This document shows positions 1 through 8,769 of a stretch of DNA of 64,000 nucleotides, in pieces. The translations under genes and the position numbers were made by a program. Location: positions 16,886-80,885 of the forward strand of contig JASJCR010000007.1 of NCBI GenBank assembly GCA_030065875.1, in the 5' to 3' direction. Each line of letters begins with the position of its first letter. The first letter of the stretch is position 1. The notes under the pieces are model-generated. The model was not told the origin of the DNA. It saw only the letters and a program-made list of their open reading frames with translations, and did not search any database. This DNA is from Ardenticatenaceae bacterium (GTDB lineage Bacteria > Chloroflexota > Anaerolineae > Promineifilales > Promineifilaceae).

Positions 1-354
1 GCTGCCCTCAGTATGGGAATCAGCGTCAAGCGGATATTTGCCATTGCCTGGTCTATTGCCGCCGTCGTGGCGGCCATCGCCGGGATCATCGTGGCCAACA
101 TCGTTGAGCTTAACGGTGCGGCCGTGGCCGGAATCGGCCTGCGGGTTTTTCCGGTTGTCATTTTAGGCGGTTTGGACTCAATTCCGGGGGCAATTTTAGG
201 CGGCATTATTATCGGTCTCCTGGAAACGTATACGGCCGGATACACCCCACCGGAGCTGGGGTTGAGCGCGGTCATTCCCTTTATCGTGTTGATTCTCATC
301 TTGATGGTCAAGCCGTATGGGTTGTTTGGTGAAGTAAGAATAGAAAGAGTTTAA
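1..354 (+). CDS. livH: Branched-chain amino acid ABC permease LivH, C-terminal part
   Basis: Inner-membrane permease subunit of a Liv-type (branched-chain amino acid) ABC importer. Only the last 117 codons are present; the frame is open to the left edge, so the start lies outside the window. Hydrophobic segments cover roughly residues 12-33, 44-74 and 88-108 of the visible part. The Gly-rich stretch GGLDSIPGAILGG is typical of this permease family. livM, a binding protein and livF follow on the same strand, which supports the assignment. The second ATPase, livG, is not in the window and would be expected upstream or elsewhere. Substrate choice among branched-chain amino acids, amides or urea cannot be read from this fragment. 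Confidence 0.88.
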   Translation, partial: AALSMGISVKRIFAIAWSIAAVVAAIAGIIVANIVELNGAAVAGIGLRVFPVVILGGLDSIPGAILGGIIIGLLETYTAGYTPPELGLSAVIPFIVLILILMVKPYGLFGEVRIERV

Positions 355-360
355 CAATAG

Positions 361-391
361 CCATTTGCTAATTGTTAATTGCTAATTACTA
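361..391. repeat. AT-rich word array between livH and livM
   Basis: About 30 bases made of near-copies of the words TAATTG and CTAATTA, filling the whole gap between livH and the livM start. It belongs to the class of short quasi-periodic word arrays seen at many junctions in this window. No promoter or hairpin of note is visible. Confidence 0.5.
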
Positions 392-404
392 ATTGGAACT
401 GATT

Positions 405-1445
405 ATGGAATCTGGCGTTTTTCACAGTAGTTATCAGGCGGATATGGGGCTGCGGCCGACGCCGCTGATGCGGATCAGGCTGATAGTGGTGTTGGTAGCG
501 GCCGTCGTTTTTCCCTTTTTCGCCAACAACTACCAGCTGACCCTGGCCAACCAAATTCTGATCGCCTCGATCGGGGCGATCGGTCTGAATATTTTGACCG
601 GTTTTACCGGACAGATTAGCCTGGGACAGGGTGGTTTTATGGCCATTGGGGCGTACAGCTCAGCCCTGCTGGTCATTAATCTTGGCGTGCCGTGGTGGCT
701 TAGCGTGCTGCTGGCGTGTGTGATCACCGCCATTGTAGGTGGCTTTTTTGGACTGCCGTCATTGCGTTTAAAGGGTTTGTATCTGGCCATAGCTACGCTG
801 GCCGCCCAGCAAATTATCGAGTGGGGCATTATCCGCTCCCCCCTGACCGGTGGCGTCGAAGCGCTGGTTGTCGATCCGCCTTTGCTGTTTGGCATCAATT
901 TGAGCCGAGATTTTAATTTTTACTGGTTGGGTTTAATTTTGTTGATTGGTACGGTGCTGTTTGCGGTTAACCTGTTTCGCACCAAAGTCGGCCGGGCGTT
1001 TATCGCCATTCGCGATCAAGATATCGCCGCTGAAGTGATGGGGGTCAACGTCTTTCGCTACAAGCTGCTGGCGTTTGCTACCTCCTCATTTTTTGTCGGG
1101 TTATCGGGTGCTTTGCTGGCTCAGTATCGCACAATCGTCAGTTTTGATCGATTTACCATTGAAACTTCAATTACCTATTTAGCGATCATCATTATTGGCG
1201 GACTTGGATCGGTATCCGGCTCAATTTATGGGGCGATCTTCATGACCCTGCTGCCGGCCGTTTTGACCAACATCGGCAGCGCCCTGGAAAATACCATACC
1301 GCAAATGGCTGGATTGATTCCCTTTGTGCGGAAGGCGGTTTTTGGCTTAACCATTATTTTGTTCTTGATTTTTGAGCCGGAAGGACTGGCCAAAATCTGG
1401 CGCGATATCAAGGATTATTTTCGGTTATGGCCTTTTAGTTACTGA
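405..1445 (+). CDS. livM: Branched-chain amino acid ABC permease LivM
   Basis: Second inner-membrane permease of the Liv importer, 346 residues with about nine to ten hydrophobic segments. The family hallmark LTGFTGQISLGQGGF lies near residue 65. The cytoplasmic coupling region IRDQDIAAEVMGVNV, around residue 205, matches the LivM ATPase-contact loop. I chose the ATG at 405 rather than the in-frame TTG at 393 because the TTG sits in the repeat-filled spacer without a ribosome site, while a weak GGA lies about 8 bases before the ATG. It pairs with LivH to form the channel and is co-oriented with the binding protein and livF. The acidic/aromatic C-terminus is ordinary for the family. Confidence 0.9.
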   Translation: MESGVFHSSYQADMGLRPTPLMRIRLIVVLVAAVVFPFFANNYQLTLANQILIASIGAIGLNILTGFTGQISLGQGGFMAIGAYSSALLVINLGVPWWLSVLLACVITAIVGGFFGLPSLRLKGLYLAIATLAAQQIIEWGIIRSPLTGGVEALVVDPPLLFGINLSRDFNFYWLGLILLIGTVLFAVNLFRTKVGRAFIAIRDQDIAAEVMGVNVFRYKLLAFATSSFFVGLSGALLAQYRTIVSFDRFTIETSITYLAIIIIGGLGSVSGSIYGAIFMTLLPAVLTNIGSALENTIPQMAGLIPFVRKAVFGLTIILFLIFEPEGLAKIWRDIKDYFRLWPFSY

Positions 1446-1552
1446 CGTTGCGGTTGGGATATCGAGCCGGTTGCCGGTCCAAACTGTGCCGATATTTTGA
1501 TTAAAACGGGTACCCCCAATTCCTAAAAAATTTTAGAGGAGAAAAGAAAAAG

Positions 1553-2731
1553 ATGATCAATAAATTTTCAAAACAGGTGATTATGTGGGTCGCGCTTTTG
1601 TTGACGGCTGCTTTGCTGGCTGCCTGTGGCGGCGGTGGTGAAAGCGACACGATCAAAGTTGGGGCCATTCACGATTTGACGGGAGCGACATCCGATGTGG
1701 GGACGCCGTATGCGGATGGCGTTCGCGATTACGTCAAATTTGTCAACGATAACGGCGGTATCGAGGGACGGCAGCTGGAGCTGCTCTCGGCCGATTATGC
1801 TTATGCTGTGGACCAGGCTGAGCAGCTGTACAGCCAGTACACCGGACAGGGGGTAGTGGCCTTTCAAGGTTGGGGCACGGGTGATACTGAGGCGTTACGG
1901 GCCAAAATCGCCACCGATGAGATTCCTTTTATGTCCGCTTCTTACTCTGCGGCGTTAGCCGATCCGGCCGAAGCGCCTTACAACTTCCTGGTCGGCACCA
2001 CCTATTCCGATCAATTTATTATTGCCCTGCAGTATGCCAAAGATAATGGCGCCACAAATGTAGCGATCTTTCATCACGACAGCCCCTTTGGGTTATCCCC
2101 CGTTGATGACGGCCGGGCGTGGGCCGACGCAAACGGCATGTCTGTCGTCGCCATCCCGATGCCGGGCGGGGCCACCGATTTTACAGCGCAGCTGACGCAG
2201 GCTCAGGATGCCGGGGCGGAATATATCGTGATTCAAAACGTATCTTCGCCGGCCGCCACGCTGGCCAAAGATGTCGCTCGCCTGGCCGAGGGAACCCAAA
2301 TTGTGTGTCTAAACTGGTGTTCTGATGAGCTCTTTGTCAGCCTGGCCGGCGAAGCGGCCGAGGGGGTCATTGCCGCCAGTCCGTTTGCCTTCCCGAGCAG
2401 CGGGGCTGACCTGATCGAAAACGAGATCCGGCCGTGGGCTGAGGCCAACGGCAAAAATGTCGATGAATTGGGGGTCCACTACGTGCAGGGCTGGACTACC
2501 ATGAAGGCGATGGTGGACGCCATTCGCCAGGTTGCGGCCGCTGGAGACGACATTACCGGCCCCAATATTCGGGCCGCGCTGGAAGGGTATGCCAACTACA
2601 GCACAGGCGATGTAACCGCGCCGATTACCTTTAGCGGCTCGGATCACGCCGGCAGCAAGGCGCTGCAGCTGTATCAGGTGCAGGGTGGCGAATGGGTAAA
2701 GATCTCGGAGTACATTTCAGCCACCAACTGA
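1553..2731 (+). CDS. Liv-type substrate-binding lipoprotein
   Basis: Extracytoplasmic binding protein (type I periplasmic-binding fold, LivK/AmiC-like) that captures the amino acid or amide and hands it to LivHM. The N-terminus is a lipoprotein signal: a hydrophobic run (VALLLTAALLAAC) ending in a lipobox Cys near residue 25, then a Gly-rich linker, so the mature protein should be lipid-anchored outside the membrane. The two-lobe domain runs from about residue 35 to 390, with the family-typical opening IKVGAIHDLTGATSDVG. A strong ribosome site (AGAGGAG) sits 10-15 bases before the ATG. At 392 residues it has normal family length. Ligand-contact residues were not resolved, so specificity is open. 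Confidence 0.88.
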   Translation: MINKFSKQVIMWVALLLTAALLAACGGGGESDTIKVGAIHDLTGATSDVGTPYADGVRDYVKFVNDNGGIEGRQLELLSADYAYAVDQAEQLYSQYTGQGVVAFQGWGTGDTEALRAKIATDEIPFMSASYSAALADPAEAPYNFLVGTTYSDQFIIALQYAKDNGATNVAIFHHDSPFGLSPVDDGRAWADANGMSVVAIPMPGGATDFTAQLTQAQDAGAEYIVIQNVSSPAATLAKDVARLAEGTQIVCLNWCSDELFVSLAGEAAEGVIAASPFAFPSSGADLIENEIRPWAEANGKNVDELGVHYVQGWTTMKAMVDAIRQVAAAGDDITGPNIRAALEGYANYSTGDVTAPITFSGSDHAGSKALQLYQVQGGEWVKISEYISATN

Positions 2732-2760
2732 GCAGTTTGCAATAGTATTAGAGAAAAATC

Positions 2761-2848
2761 GTCCACAGACCCCGTAGGGGTGAACCGAAGGTTCGCAGAT
2801 TTTCGCAGAATATAAACAGAAATCTGTGGTAATCAGCGTAATCTGTGG
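2761..2848. repeat. Mini-hairpin and TCTGTGG repeat between binding protein and livF
   Basis: The 150-base gap holds two perfect small stem-loops, CCCC-GTA-GGGG (2770-2780) and GAACC-GAA-GGTTC (2782-2794). An outer CCACAGA (2763-2769) is mirrored twice as TCTGTGG (2823-2829 and 2842-2848), so the whole segment can fold into a branched hairpin. The three-base-loop mini-hairpins resemble those at 10.4, 11.9 and 29.6 kb. Inference: a dispersed repeat that may also tune readthrough from the binding protein into livF. Confidence 0.5.
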
Positions 2849-2882
2849 CTAAAAATCATATTGTCCAAATTTGGAGGGGGTA

Positions 2883-3677
2883 ATGTTAGCCCTCAATAAT
2901 GTAGAAGTAATTTACAACGACGTCATTCTGGTGCTTAAAGGCATGTCGCTGGAAGTGCCGTCCGGTAAAATCGTGGCTCTTCTCGGGTCAAACGGAGCCG
3001 GCAAATCGACCACGCTAAAGGCGGTTTCCGGGCTGCTCAAACCGGAAGATGGCGAAGTGACCGATGGCGAAATTGTGTTTGAAGATACGCCAATTCATCA
3101 TTTGGATGCCGCTGATGTGGTGAAGCGGGGCATTTTCCAGGTGATGGAGGGGCGGCGAGTGTTTGAGCATCTCGACGTGGAGCAAAATTTGATTGCCGGT
3201 AGCTATACCCGCCGCGATCGCAACGAGGTGCGCGACGATATCGAGATGGTTTACCGTTATTTTCCACGGTTAAAGGAGCGACGACGGCAGACGGCTGGGT
3301 ATCTTTCGGGTGGTGAGCAGCAGATGCTGGCCATCGGCCGGGGGCTGATGGCTCGCCCCAAATTGATGATGCTGGATGAACCGTCGCTGGGGTTGGCGCC
3401 GCTCCTGGTTGAAGAGATTTTTCAAATTATTAATCGCATCAACAAGGAGCAGGGCACCACGATTTTGCTGGTTGAGCAAAATGCGCGCATCGCCCTCGAC
3501 GTGGCCGATTACGCGTACATCATGGAAAACGGCCGGATCGTGTTAACGGGAGAACCCACCCAGCTGCGTGACAATGCCGACGTGCGCGAATTTTATCTGG
3601 GCCTTAACGAAGTCGGTACGCGCAAGAGTTATCGCGACGTGAAGCATTACAAGCGTCGCAAGCGGTGGCTGTCGTAG
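2883..3677 (+). CDS. livF: Branched-chain amino acid ABC ATPase LivF
   Basis: Cytoplasmic ATPase that powers the Liv importer. Walker A GSNGAGKST lies at residues 35-43, the ABC signature LSGGEQQ at 141-147 and Walker B KLMMLDEP at 160-167. The switch region reads LLVEQN, the LivF-typical form in which the usual H-loop histidine is replaced by Gln/Asn. The ATG at 2883 is preferred over a TTG 12 bases upstream because GGAGGGGG sits immediately before it. The last 20 residues are a basic extension (KHYKRRKRWLS) beyond the core fold. The stop codon abuts the REP pair that separates it from the convergent gene. Confidence 0.92.
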   Translation: MLALNNVEVIYNDVILVLKGMSLEVPSGKIVALLGSNGAGKSTTLKAVSGLLKPEDGEVTDGEIVFEDTPIHHLDAADVVKRGIFQVMEGRRVFEHLDVEQNLIAGSYTRRDRNEVRDDIEMVYRYFPRLKERRRQTAGYLSGGEQQMLAIGRGLMARPKLMMLDEPSLGLAPLLVEEIFQIINRINKEQGTTILLVEQNARIALDVADYAYIMENGRIVLTGEPTQLRDNADVREFYLGLNEVGTRKSYRDVKHYKRRKRWLS

Positions 3678-3680
3678 CAG

Positions 3681-3766
3681 AAGTTCGACTTCTTCAAGAA
3701 GCCGAACTTTTTTATAAGGGGAGCGTCTCTAATTAAAAAGTCCAACTTCTTCAAGAAGTTGGACTT
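3681..3766. repeat. Paired REP palindromes (REPIN) between convergent genes
   Basis: Two 29-base palindromes in inverted association fill the gap between two convergent stop codons. The first (3681-3709) has arm AAGTTCGACTTCTT with one mismatch. The second (3738-3766) has arm AAGTCCAACTTCTT, perfect around a single central C. The spacer contains AGAGACGCTCCCCTTA, a reverse-complement relative of the spacer in the two copies next to the transposase gene at 8 kb. The outer bases GTAGCAG and CTGCTGCTAC are also mirrored, so the pair can fold into one long hairpin. Compensatory changes keep each arm pairing. It may double as a bidirectional terminator. Confidence 0.85.
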
Positions 3767-3772
3767 CTGCTG

Positions 3773-6700
3773 CTACGGCCGATACTCATCTGCACCGATA
3801 TCAACCGCTAGATCTTGAGGTCTGAGATCAAATTCAAAATCATTACCAACCCCGACATCAACCCCGGCGTCTCGGGCCGGACTGGTAGCGGTTAACTTCC
3901 ACGTTGCCGCATCGAGCAGCGGATCAGCGGCGAGGTCATTGGTACCGGCCGCTGCCAACCCGCAATACCCGTTTTCATACCCGTAAACGAGATTGTAATC
4001 GGCAAAAACGAGAAGCTGATCGCTGGTCAGACCGCATGACCCGGCGAATTGGCTGCGCGCAAAGATGAGGTTGTTTTTGATGTCAAACGGGGGGGCGGCC
4101 GCGTTAGGTGCCTCAATAAGAATGCCGTTCCCCTGCGCAGCATGATGGGTCACCGTGTTGTGGTATATTTTCAGGCTGAACGGCAAATTGGACGTGTTCA
4201 CTACCCTGATCCCGTCATAACGATAGACGTAAATCAGGTTGTTTTCTACTGTCCCATAGGTGTTGTTCAGCAAAATTCCCTGAAAAATATCCGGTTTATT
4301 CCTCACCACGTTATACCGAACCTGGGCATTGGTAATATCATAAAGACAGATGGCGCATCCCAACCCGGCTGACGTAAAGGTATTTCCACCCAGATCGTTA
4401 TTCTCAACCATGGCGCTTTGCCCGGCTTCGATATAAATCCCGCCCATATACCCATTGATCGTGTTATAGCCAGTATACGCCTGATCGCCCACAATTCGCA
4501 CCGCATAAAATGGGGTGTTGTTGCTGTTGCCGATCAGATTCCCTCTTACATCTACCTGATCACCAACGATATTGATCAGTCGATTGGCATAGCTGTTCTG
4601 ATCACCGTTAATCGAATTGCCGTCAATTTTGATGCTACTGCCCGAAAGATCAATTACGGTGCTATTGGTCCTGAGGTTAATCGTGCTTTGCTCGATGGCC
4701 AGTCTGTCGGCATGTTTGCCTGAAACTGTCCGAATTGCAGAGCCGGCGGTTTGGCCGGTAATGGTAGTAAATCCAACCCATACATCGGAGGCATCATCCA
4801 GCAAGATGGCTGCCTCGCTGGCCGTTTGAAGATCCAGATTTTCTAGCCGGATGTTGTTCCCTGATATGTTAAAGATCGCTTTAGCCGGATTATCGATCGA
4901 GGCAGAACCTGATCCGGTTGGCCCTACCACATCAACATCGGGTTTATGCAGGTAAATGGTTTCCAGTTCGGTATAGGATCCGGCACAAATGTCGATCCGG
5001 CCGCCGTGTGACACAGCGAAGCTGGCTGCCCGTAGCGACTTTGTTGTTCTTTGGGGACAGCCGGCTTCCGTTGCGCCAACCGTGACCACCTGCTGATTGT
5101 CGTCAATTAGCGCATATTCAAGGTCAAAGGATAAGGTCGTACCGGCCTCGTCTGGGTCGATGTGCAGCAAATAATCCCCCGCCTCAGGTATGTACCCGGT
5201 AAATATGAGAAAATCATTTCCGCGGACAATTTTGCTAGCAAATCCATAATACGGGTTAGTCAGGATTTCTCCAGTCAGCGAATCGCCATCCCACTTGCGC
5301 AGCGTCACCTGGCCGTCAAAATCTGACCCTACAGGCAGATCAAAATATAGGTCAAAGACCTGACCCACTGTGGCGGTAAAGGCATAAAAACGGTTGTCCC
5401 ACTGCGTTGGCAGGCTTTCTGAATGGGTGTGCACCGGCTCCCCGACGGGCAAAGGGCTGATTTCCGTGGAGAACCCCCTGACCGTGTAATTGCCAATCGA
5501 GTTTGTGCTGTAGGCGATCATTTTCACGGCATAAATACCGTCAGCCGGGAGAATCATAAACTCACTTTCTCCTCCGCTGTTGAGCAGCAGATTGCTTTTA
5601 ACCACTTCCCCAGAGGGCCCGATCATCTCCATTCCCACGAACCCTGAAAAAGTTGCACTTTCAACCACAGCATTAAAAAGAGTGTCGCGCGTTCCTTCAA
5701 AGTAAACGAGGTCCTCTTCAGTGGGAAAGGAAAACGTACTGGTGAAGGTGAAATTGATAGGAAGGAGATCGATAATGATTTCCTGGATCGATAGACGATA
5801 CCCACCCGGCTCGTTGTTTAAGCCATCGATGATAATGCGATAGGTACCCTGTTTGTCAAAGAGGAGGCGGCCGGGCCCGGCCGTCAGGTTATCAAACACC
5901 GTTGAGGCCACGACAAAATCATCCGGATCGATGACCATGATGCGGGCTTCCAGGTTAGAGATACCGGCCGAGGAGGCCAGCACTTCGACCGCAACCGGGT
6001 CTGGACCATTCTCAAAGAGATAGGTGTCGATATCTCCCAAAACTTCGATGGTAGCGGTTACCACATCACCCAAATTGATCGAGCCACCACCGGCGTCAAC
6101 CGGCTCCAGAAGAATGGGCACGTCAAATTCCTCGTTGGCATCGCCATTAATCGTGGTTGAGCCGAACCAGGTGCCGTTAAAGCCATAGGCGTCAATTTTC
6201 ATCTCCTCATCGGCCGGCACCGGGACCGGACGCCCGCCTAAGAGGGGAACAATTTCCCGACCCTGGTTGCGTGGACCACTAGGGTTCACCGGTGTGCCAA
6301 TAATCGTCATATCACCAGGTATGTCAAACGGCTGAGGTATCCCCTGTGGACCGTTGCGTACGCCAAACGGCCTGGGAAACGAGGGCTGCAAAAATTGATC
6401 AGCGTTCCACCACGAGAAGTGGCCAATCGTCGCTTCGAGTACAAAACCGCTGGGTGAAGCGGGGTCGGCCGTCACCGTGCCGCTCCCTTCCTGAATCCAT
6501 ACGCCGGTGGCTTCATCGAGCGACCAGAGAGGGATGGTCTGACCGGCCGTCAGCGGCTGACCGTCTGGGTCGGTTGAGACATAGAGGGGCAGACGCACGG
6601 TTGCCGTTTGCCCCGGCTGCAGCTGGAGCTCTTGACCGCTTTGGTTAAGAGAGAAGTCAACGGTGCCGTAGCTGCCCAGAATATTTTGGGTGCCGTCGGC

Positions 6701-7894
6701 CGCCAGCCCGTCAAACCCGCCGGGAAAGGCATCTACGGCCGAGGTGGTGACATCAAGCGGGGTAATGGCCACATCAATTGAACCGGTGGTGGGCGTGCCA
6801 TCAGGATTGACCAGGGCGTTGGGTGGAAGCGAAAGTTGCGCACCGCTGCTTCCCGTCGCGCTGCCTCCCTGCTCAACATTGTTCATGGTAACTACAGAGC
6901 CAACCGGCATCATTTTTACCGGCAAAAACCCTTCTGCATCAGCAACATCAATTTTGAAGCGAGCGATCTGAGGCACGAAGCCATCTTTGGTCAGGCGCAA
7001 GAGCTGCGGTGTACCTGAGGTGACATCAGCCAGCAGGGCCTTGCCATCGCTGTCGGTTTGAGATTGAGGACCGTCAATGATATCAACTTCTACACCGCTG
7101 AGCGGCTGATCTTGCGCATCAGTGACCTCGACAAAAAGCAGGGCGGTGCCGGTGGGATCCGGATTAGGAGCCACGGTGATCTGCTGACTGTGGCTGTCGC
7201 TGGCCCCTGATGGATCTTGTACCGTCAGAGTAACGGTGTAATCACCGGCCGCATAGAGGTGAGCAATCTGGGCCACATCGCCTCCGGGTGTGGCATCGTC
7301 AAAGTCCCAGCGATAGGTCAGGGAATCTCCGTCAGGATCAGTCGAAAGCGTCCCGTCAAACAGGATCGGATTATCTGCCTGGAGCGTACCGCTGATGGTG
7401 AAGTTGGCGGTTGGCGGGTCGTTGCTGCCGTTAGAAACCACAACGATGCGGCCGGTGACGTTTGGAAGACCCTGCAGGAAGAACGAATAACTGCCGGCGG
7501 AGTTAAACGCCTGTTGATAGCTGCCGTTGGCCGGCAGCAGGCCGCCAAAGGTCATGGAGTCTGCGGCCGGTGGCGCATCGGGGGAAGAGTTCCCGCTGAC
7601 AACAAGAGGCAAATAGAGTGCGTATGGGGATCCGGCCACGATCGTCTGCGCTTGGTCAGAGGTATTTTGCCACGTAACAGTTGTCCCGACACTTACGGTT
7701 ATGACGCTGGGCTGCAGATGATCGCCATCAAAGATGATCATCGCTTCAGATGTTGATGCCTGAGCGGCATAGCGGTCGAGCCAAGAAGTGATGGACAGCA
7801 GCAGCAGGCCGCTTAACAAAAATGCCGGCAGCAGACGCCAGAAATAGCTTTGGTTGCTGGCTGATGTGGTGGGGGTTTGATCGATTTTGCTCAT
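3773..7894 (-). CDS. Giant secreted PKD / beta-helix surface protein, choice-of-anchor Q type
   Basis: A 1373-residue exported protein. A hydrophobic segment at about 20-42 serves as signal or anchor. A cupredoxin-like sandwich follows (about 50-155, with VSVGTTVTWQNTS), then a PKD domain (about 160-242, with WDFDDATPGG) and a carboxypeptidase-regulatory-like domain (about 250-335). Next comes a ZU5-like segment rich in LPPNALV/TPLDVT motifs (about 340-500) and a long beta-sandwich middle. A right-handed parallel beta-helix (about 960-1300) with N-rich turns (NNLIY, NNDLGG) precedes a final 60 residues ending DIGADEYRP, matching choice-of-anchor Q proteins. No sortase or PEP-CTERM signal is visible. 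Function unknown; adhesion or polysaccharide binding/cleavage would fit such architectures. It is monocistronic, converges on livF and is preceded by REP-containing DNA. Confidence 0.8.
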   Translation of the reverse strand: MSKIDQTPTTSASNQSYFWRLLPAFLLSGLLLLSITSWLDRYAAQASTSEAMIIFDGDHLQPSVITVSVGTTVTWQNTSDQAQTIVAGSPYALYLPLVVSGNSSPDAPPAADSMTFGGLLPANGSYQQAFNSAGSYSFFLQGLPNVTGRIVVVSNGSNDPPTANFTISGTLQADNPILFDGTLSTDPDGDSLTYRWDFDDATPGGDVAQIAHLYAAGDYTVTLTVQDPSGASDSHSQQITVAPNPDPTGTALLFVEVTDAQDQPLSGVEVDIIDGPQSQTDSDGKALLADVTSGTPQLLRLTKDGFVPQIARFKIDVADAEGFLPVKMMPVGSVVTMNNVEQGGSATGSSGAQLSLPPNALVNPDGTPTTGSIDVAITPLDVTTSAVDAFPGGFDGLAADGTQNILGSYGTVDFSLNQSGQELQLQPGQTATVRLPLYVSTDPDGQPLTAGQTIPLWSLDEATGVWIQEGSGTVTADPASPSGFVLEATIGHFSWWNADQFLQPSFPRPFGVRNGPQGIPQPFDIPGDMTIIGTPVNPSGPRNQGREIVPLLGGRPVPVPADEEMKIDAYGFNGTWFGSTTINGDANEEFDVPILLEPVDAGGGSINLGDVVTATIEVLGDIDTYLFENGPDPVAVEVLASSAGISNLEARIMVIDPDDFVVASTVFDNLTAGPGRLLFDKQGTYRIIIDGLNNEPGGYRLSIQEIIIDLLPINFTFTSTFSFPTEEDLVYFEGTRDTLFNAVVESATFSGFVGMEMIGPSGEVVKSNLLLNSGGESEFMILPADGIYAVKMIAYSTNSIGNYTVRGFSTEISPLPVGEPVHTHSESLPTQWDNRFYAFTATVGQVFDLYFDLPVGSDFDGQVTLRKWDGDSLTGEILTNPYYGFASKIVRGNDFLIFTGYIPEAGDYLLHIDPDEAGTTLSFDLEYALIDDNQQVVTVGATEAGCPQRTTKSLRAASFAVSHGGRIDICAGSYTELETIYLHKPDVDVVGPTGSGSASIDNPAKAIFNISGNNIRLENLDLQTASEAAILLDDASDVWVGFTTITGQTAGSAIRTVSGKHADRLAIEQSTINLRTNSTVIDLSGSSIKIDGNSINGDQNSYANRLINIVGDQVDVRGNLIGNSNNTPFYAVRIVGDQAYTGYNTINGYMGGIYIEAGQSAMVENNDLGGNTFTSAGLGCAICLYDITNAQVRYNVVRNKPDIFQGILLNNTYGTVENNLIYVYRYDGIRVVNTSNLPFSLKIYHNTVTHHAAQGNGILIEAPNAAAPPFDIKNNLIFARSQFAGSCGLTSDQLLVFADYNLVYGYENGYCGLAAAGTNDLAADPLLDAATWKLTATSPARDAGVDVGVGNDFEFDLRPQDLAVDIGADEYRP

Positions 7895-7994
7895 ACTTAC
7901 CTCTTTAAATACGCCGTCAGGGAATTTGGCCCGTCATTGACCGGGCTGTTTATTCAAGGGTAAGGAAGAGCGTTTGCGCATCGTTTGCAGGGAC

Positions 7995-8079
7995 AAATTG
8001 AACTTCTTCAAGAAGTTCAACTTCTTTTTGTATGAGACCCTTTTAGCAATAAGTTCGACTTTTCAAAAAAGTCGAACTT
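7995..8079. repeat. REPIN copy downstream of the RAYT gene
   Basis: Two 29-base palindromes: 7995-8023 (core TTGAACTTCTT-C-AAGAAGTTCAA) and 8051-8079 (AAGTTCGACTTTT arm, pairing to GTCGAACTT). The spacer TATGAGACCCTTTTAGCAA is nearly identical to the spacer of the copy on the other side of the transposase gene. It ends five bases before the RAYT stop codon, so it also lies at the 3' end of that transcript. Confidence 0.85.
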
Positions 8080-8084
8080 ATTGG

Positions 8085-8654
8085 TTACTCATCGAACAAA
8101 TACGGCCGAAGCAGCAGCTCGCTGTGCCGCGCATCTACTTCATCTTCTACGAATGATTGATAAGCTTGGGGAGACTCGAACTGGGCCAATATTCTGCCGG
8201 TGTTTACAAAGGTGACCGACTGCTGCCCGAGATAATCGAGATAGCTCGAATATGGCCACTCCTCCGGCCGGTTGACGATGCCTGCTCTGACGGGGTTGAG
8301 GTGAATATGACGTGACAGGTGGGGCAAATAATGAGTAGACTGGACATGCTTTCCCCTAAATCTTCCTTGAAAAAGAGGTCCAACTCGCCCTTCCTGCTTG
8401 TTGATAGCCTTGACGTAAGATGTGCCAAACGGCTGCATGATTTTGCTGCTGAGCACGTCATGAACTTTGACCGCGACGAGCAGGTGATAATGATTGGGCA
8501 TGAGGCAGTACGCAAGAACATCGACCCATTTGCGTTTGAAATATTGCTCGACCTTAGTGAGAAAGAAACGCCAGTTTCGGGGTTGGAAGAAGATATTTTG
8601 GCGGTTGACGCCGCGATTATACAGGTGATAGATGTGATTGGCTGAATAGCGGAT
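8085..8654 (-). CDS. REP-associated tyrosine transposase (RAYT / TnpA-REP), non-canonical start
   Basis: Y1 HUH single-strand transposase of the RAYT group, which nicks and joins REP hairpins. The HUH motif is HYH in MPNHYHLLV. Upstream in the same frame is the classic RAYT N-terminus (IYHLYNRGVNRQNIFF, then FLTKVEQY). Downstream are QGRFRGKHV and HLNPVRAGIV, giving about 189 residues. The frame has no ATG, GTG or TTG before the HUH motif: it opens just after an in-frame TAA at 8667-8669. However, AAGGAG (8663-8668, minus strand) sits 8 bases before an ATC codon (8652-8654), exactly where a start belongs. So the gene either starts at AUC or has lost its ATG by a point change. REP pairs bracket it on both sides. 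Confidence 0.82.
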   Translation of the reverse strand: MRYSANHIYHLYNRGVNRQNIFFQPRNWRFFLTKVEQYFKRKWVDVLAYCLMPNHYHLLVAVKVHDVLSSKIMQPFGTSYVKAINKQEGRVGPLFQGRFRGKHVQSTHYLPHLSRHIHLNPVRAGIVNRPEEWPYSSYLDYLGQQSVTFVNTGRILAQFESPQAYQSFVEDEVDARHSELLLRPYLFDE

Positions 8655-8674
8655 GGTGTGTGCTCCTTATCAAA

Positions 8675-8759
8675 AAGTCCAACTTCTTCAAGAAGTTGGA
8701 CTTCATATTGTGTGAGACCCTATTAACAAAAAGTTCGACTTCTTCAAGAAGTCGAACTT
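8675..8759. repeat. REPIN copy upstream of the RAYT gene
   Basis: Two perfect 29-base palindromes: 8675-8703 (arm AAGTCCAACTTCTT) and 8731-8759 (arm AAGTTCGACTTCTT), each with a single central C. The spacer TGTGAGACCCTATTAACAA matches the other RAYT-flanking copy. The palindromes lie between the ssb stop codon and the RAYT ribosome site, so they could also act as a hairpin at the end of ssb transcripts. Confidence 0.85.
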
Positions 8760-8769
8760 TTATGAGTTT

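Noticed and set aside
7217..7756. 179-codon frame antisense to the PKD/beta-helix gene
   Set aside because: No known motif, no ribosome site, inside a gene with clear domain structure.
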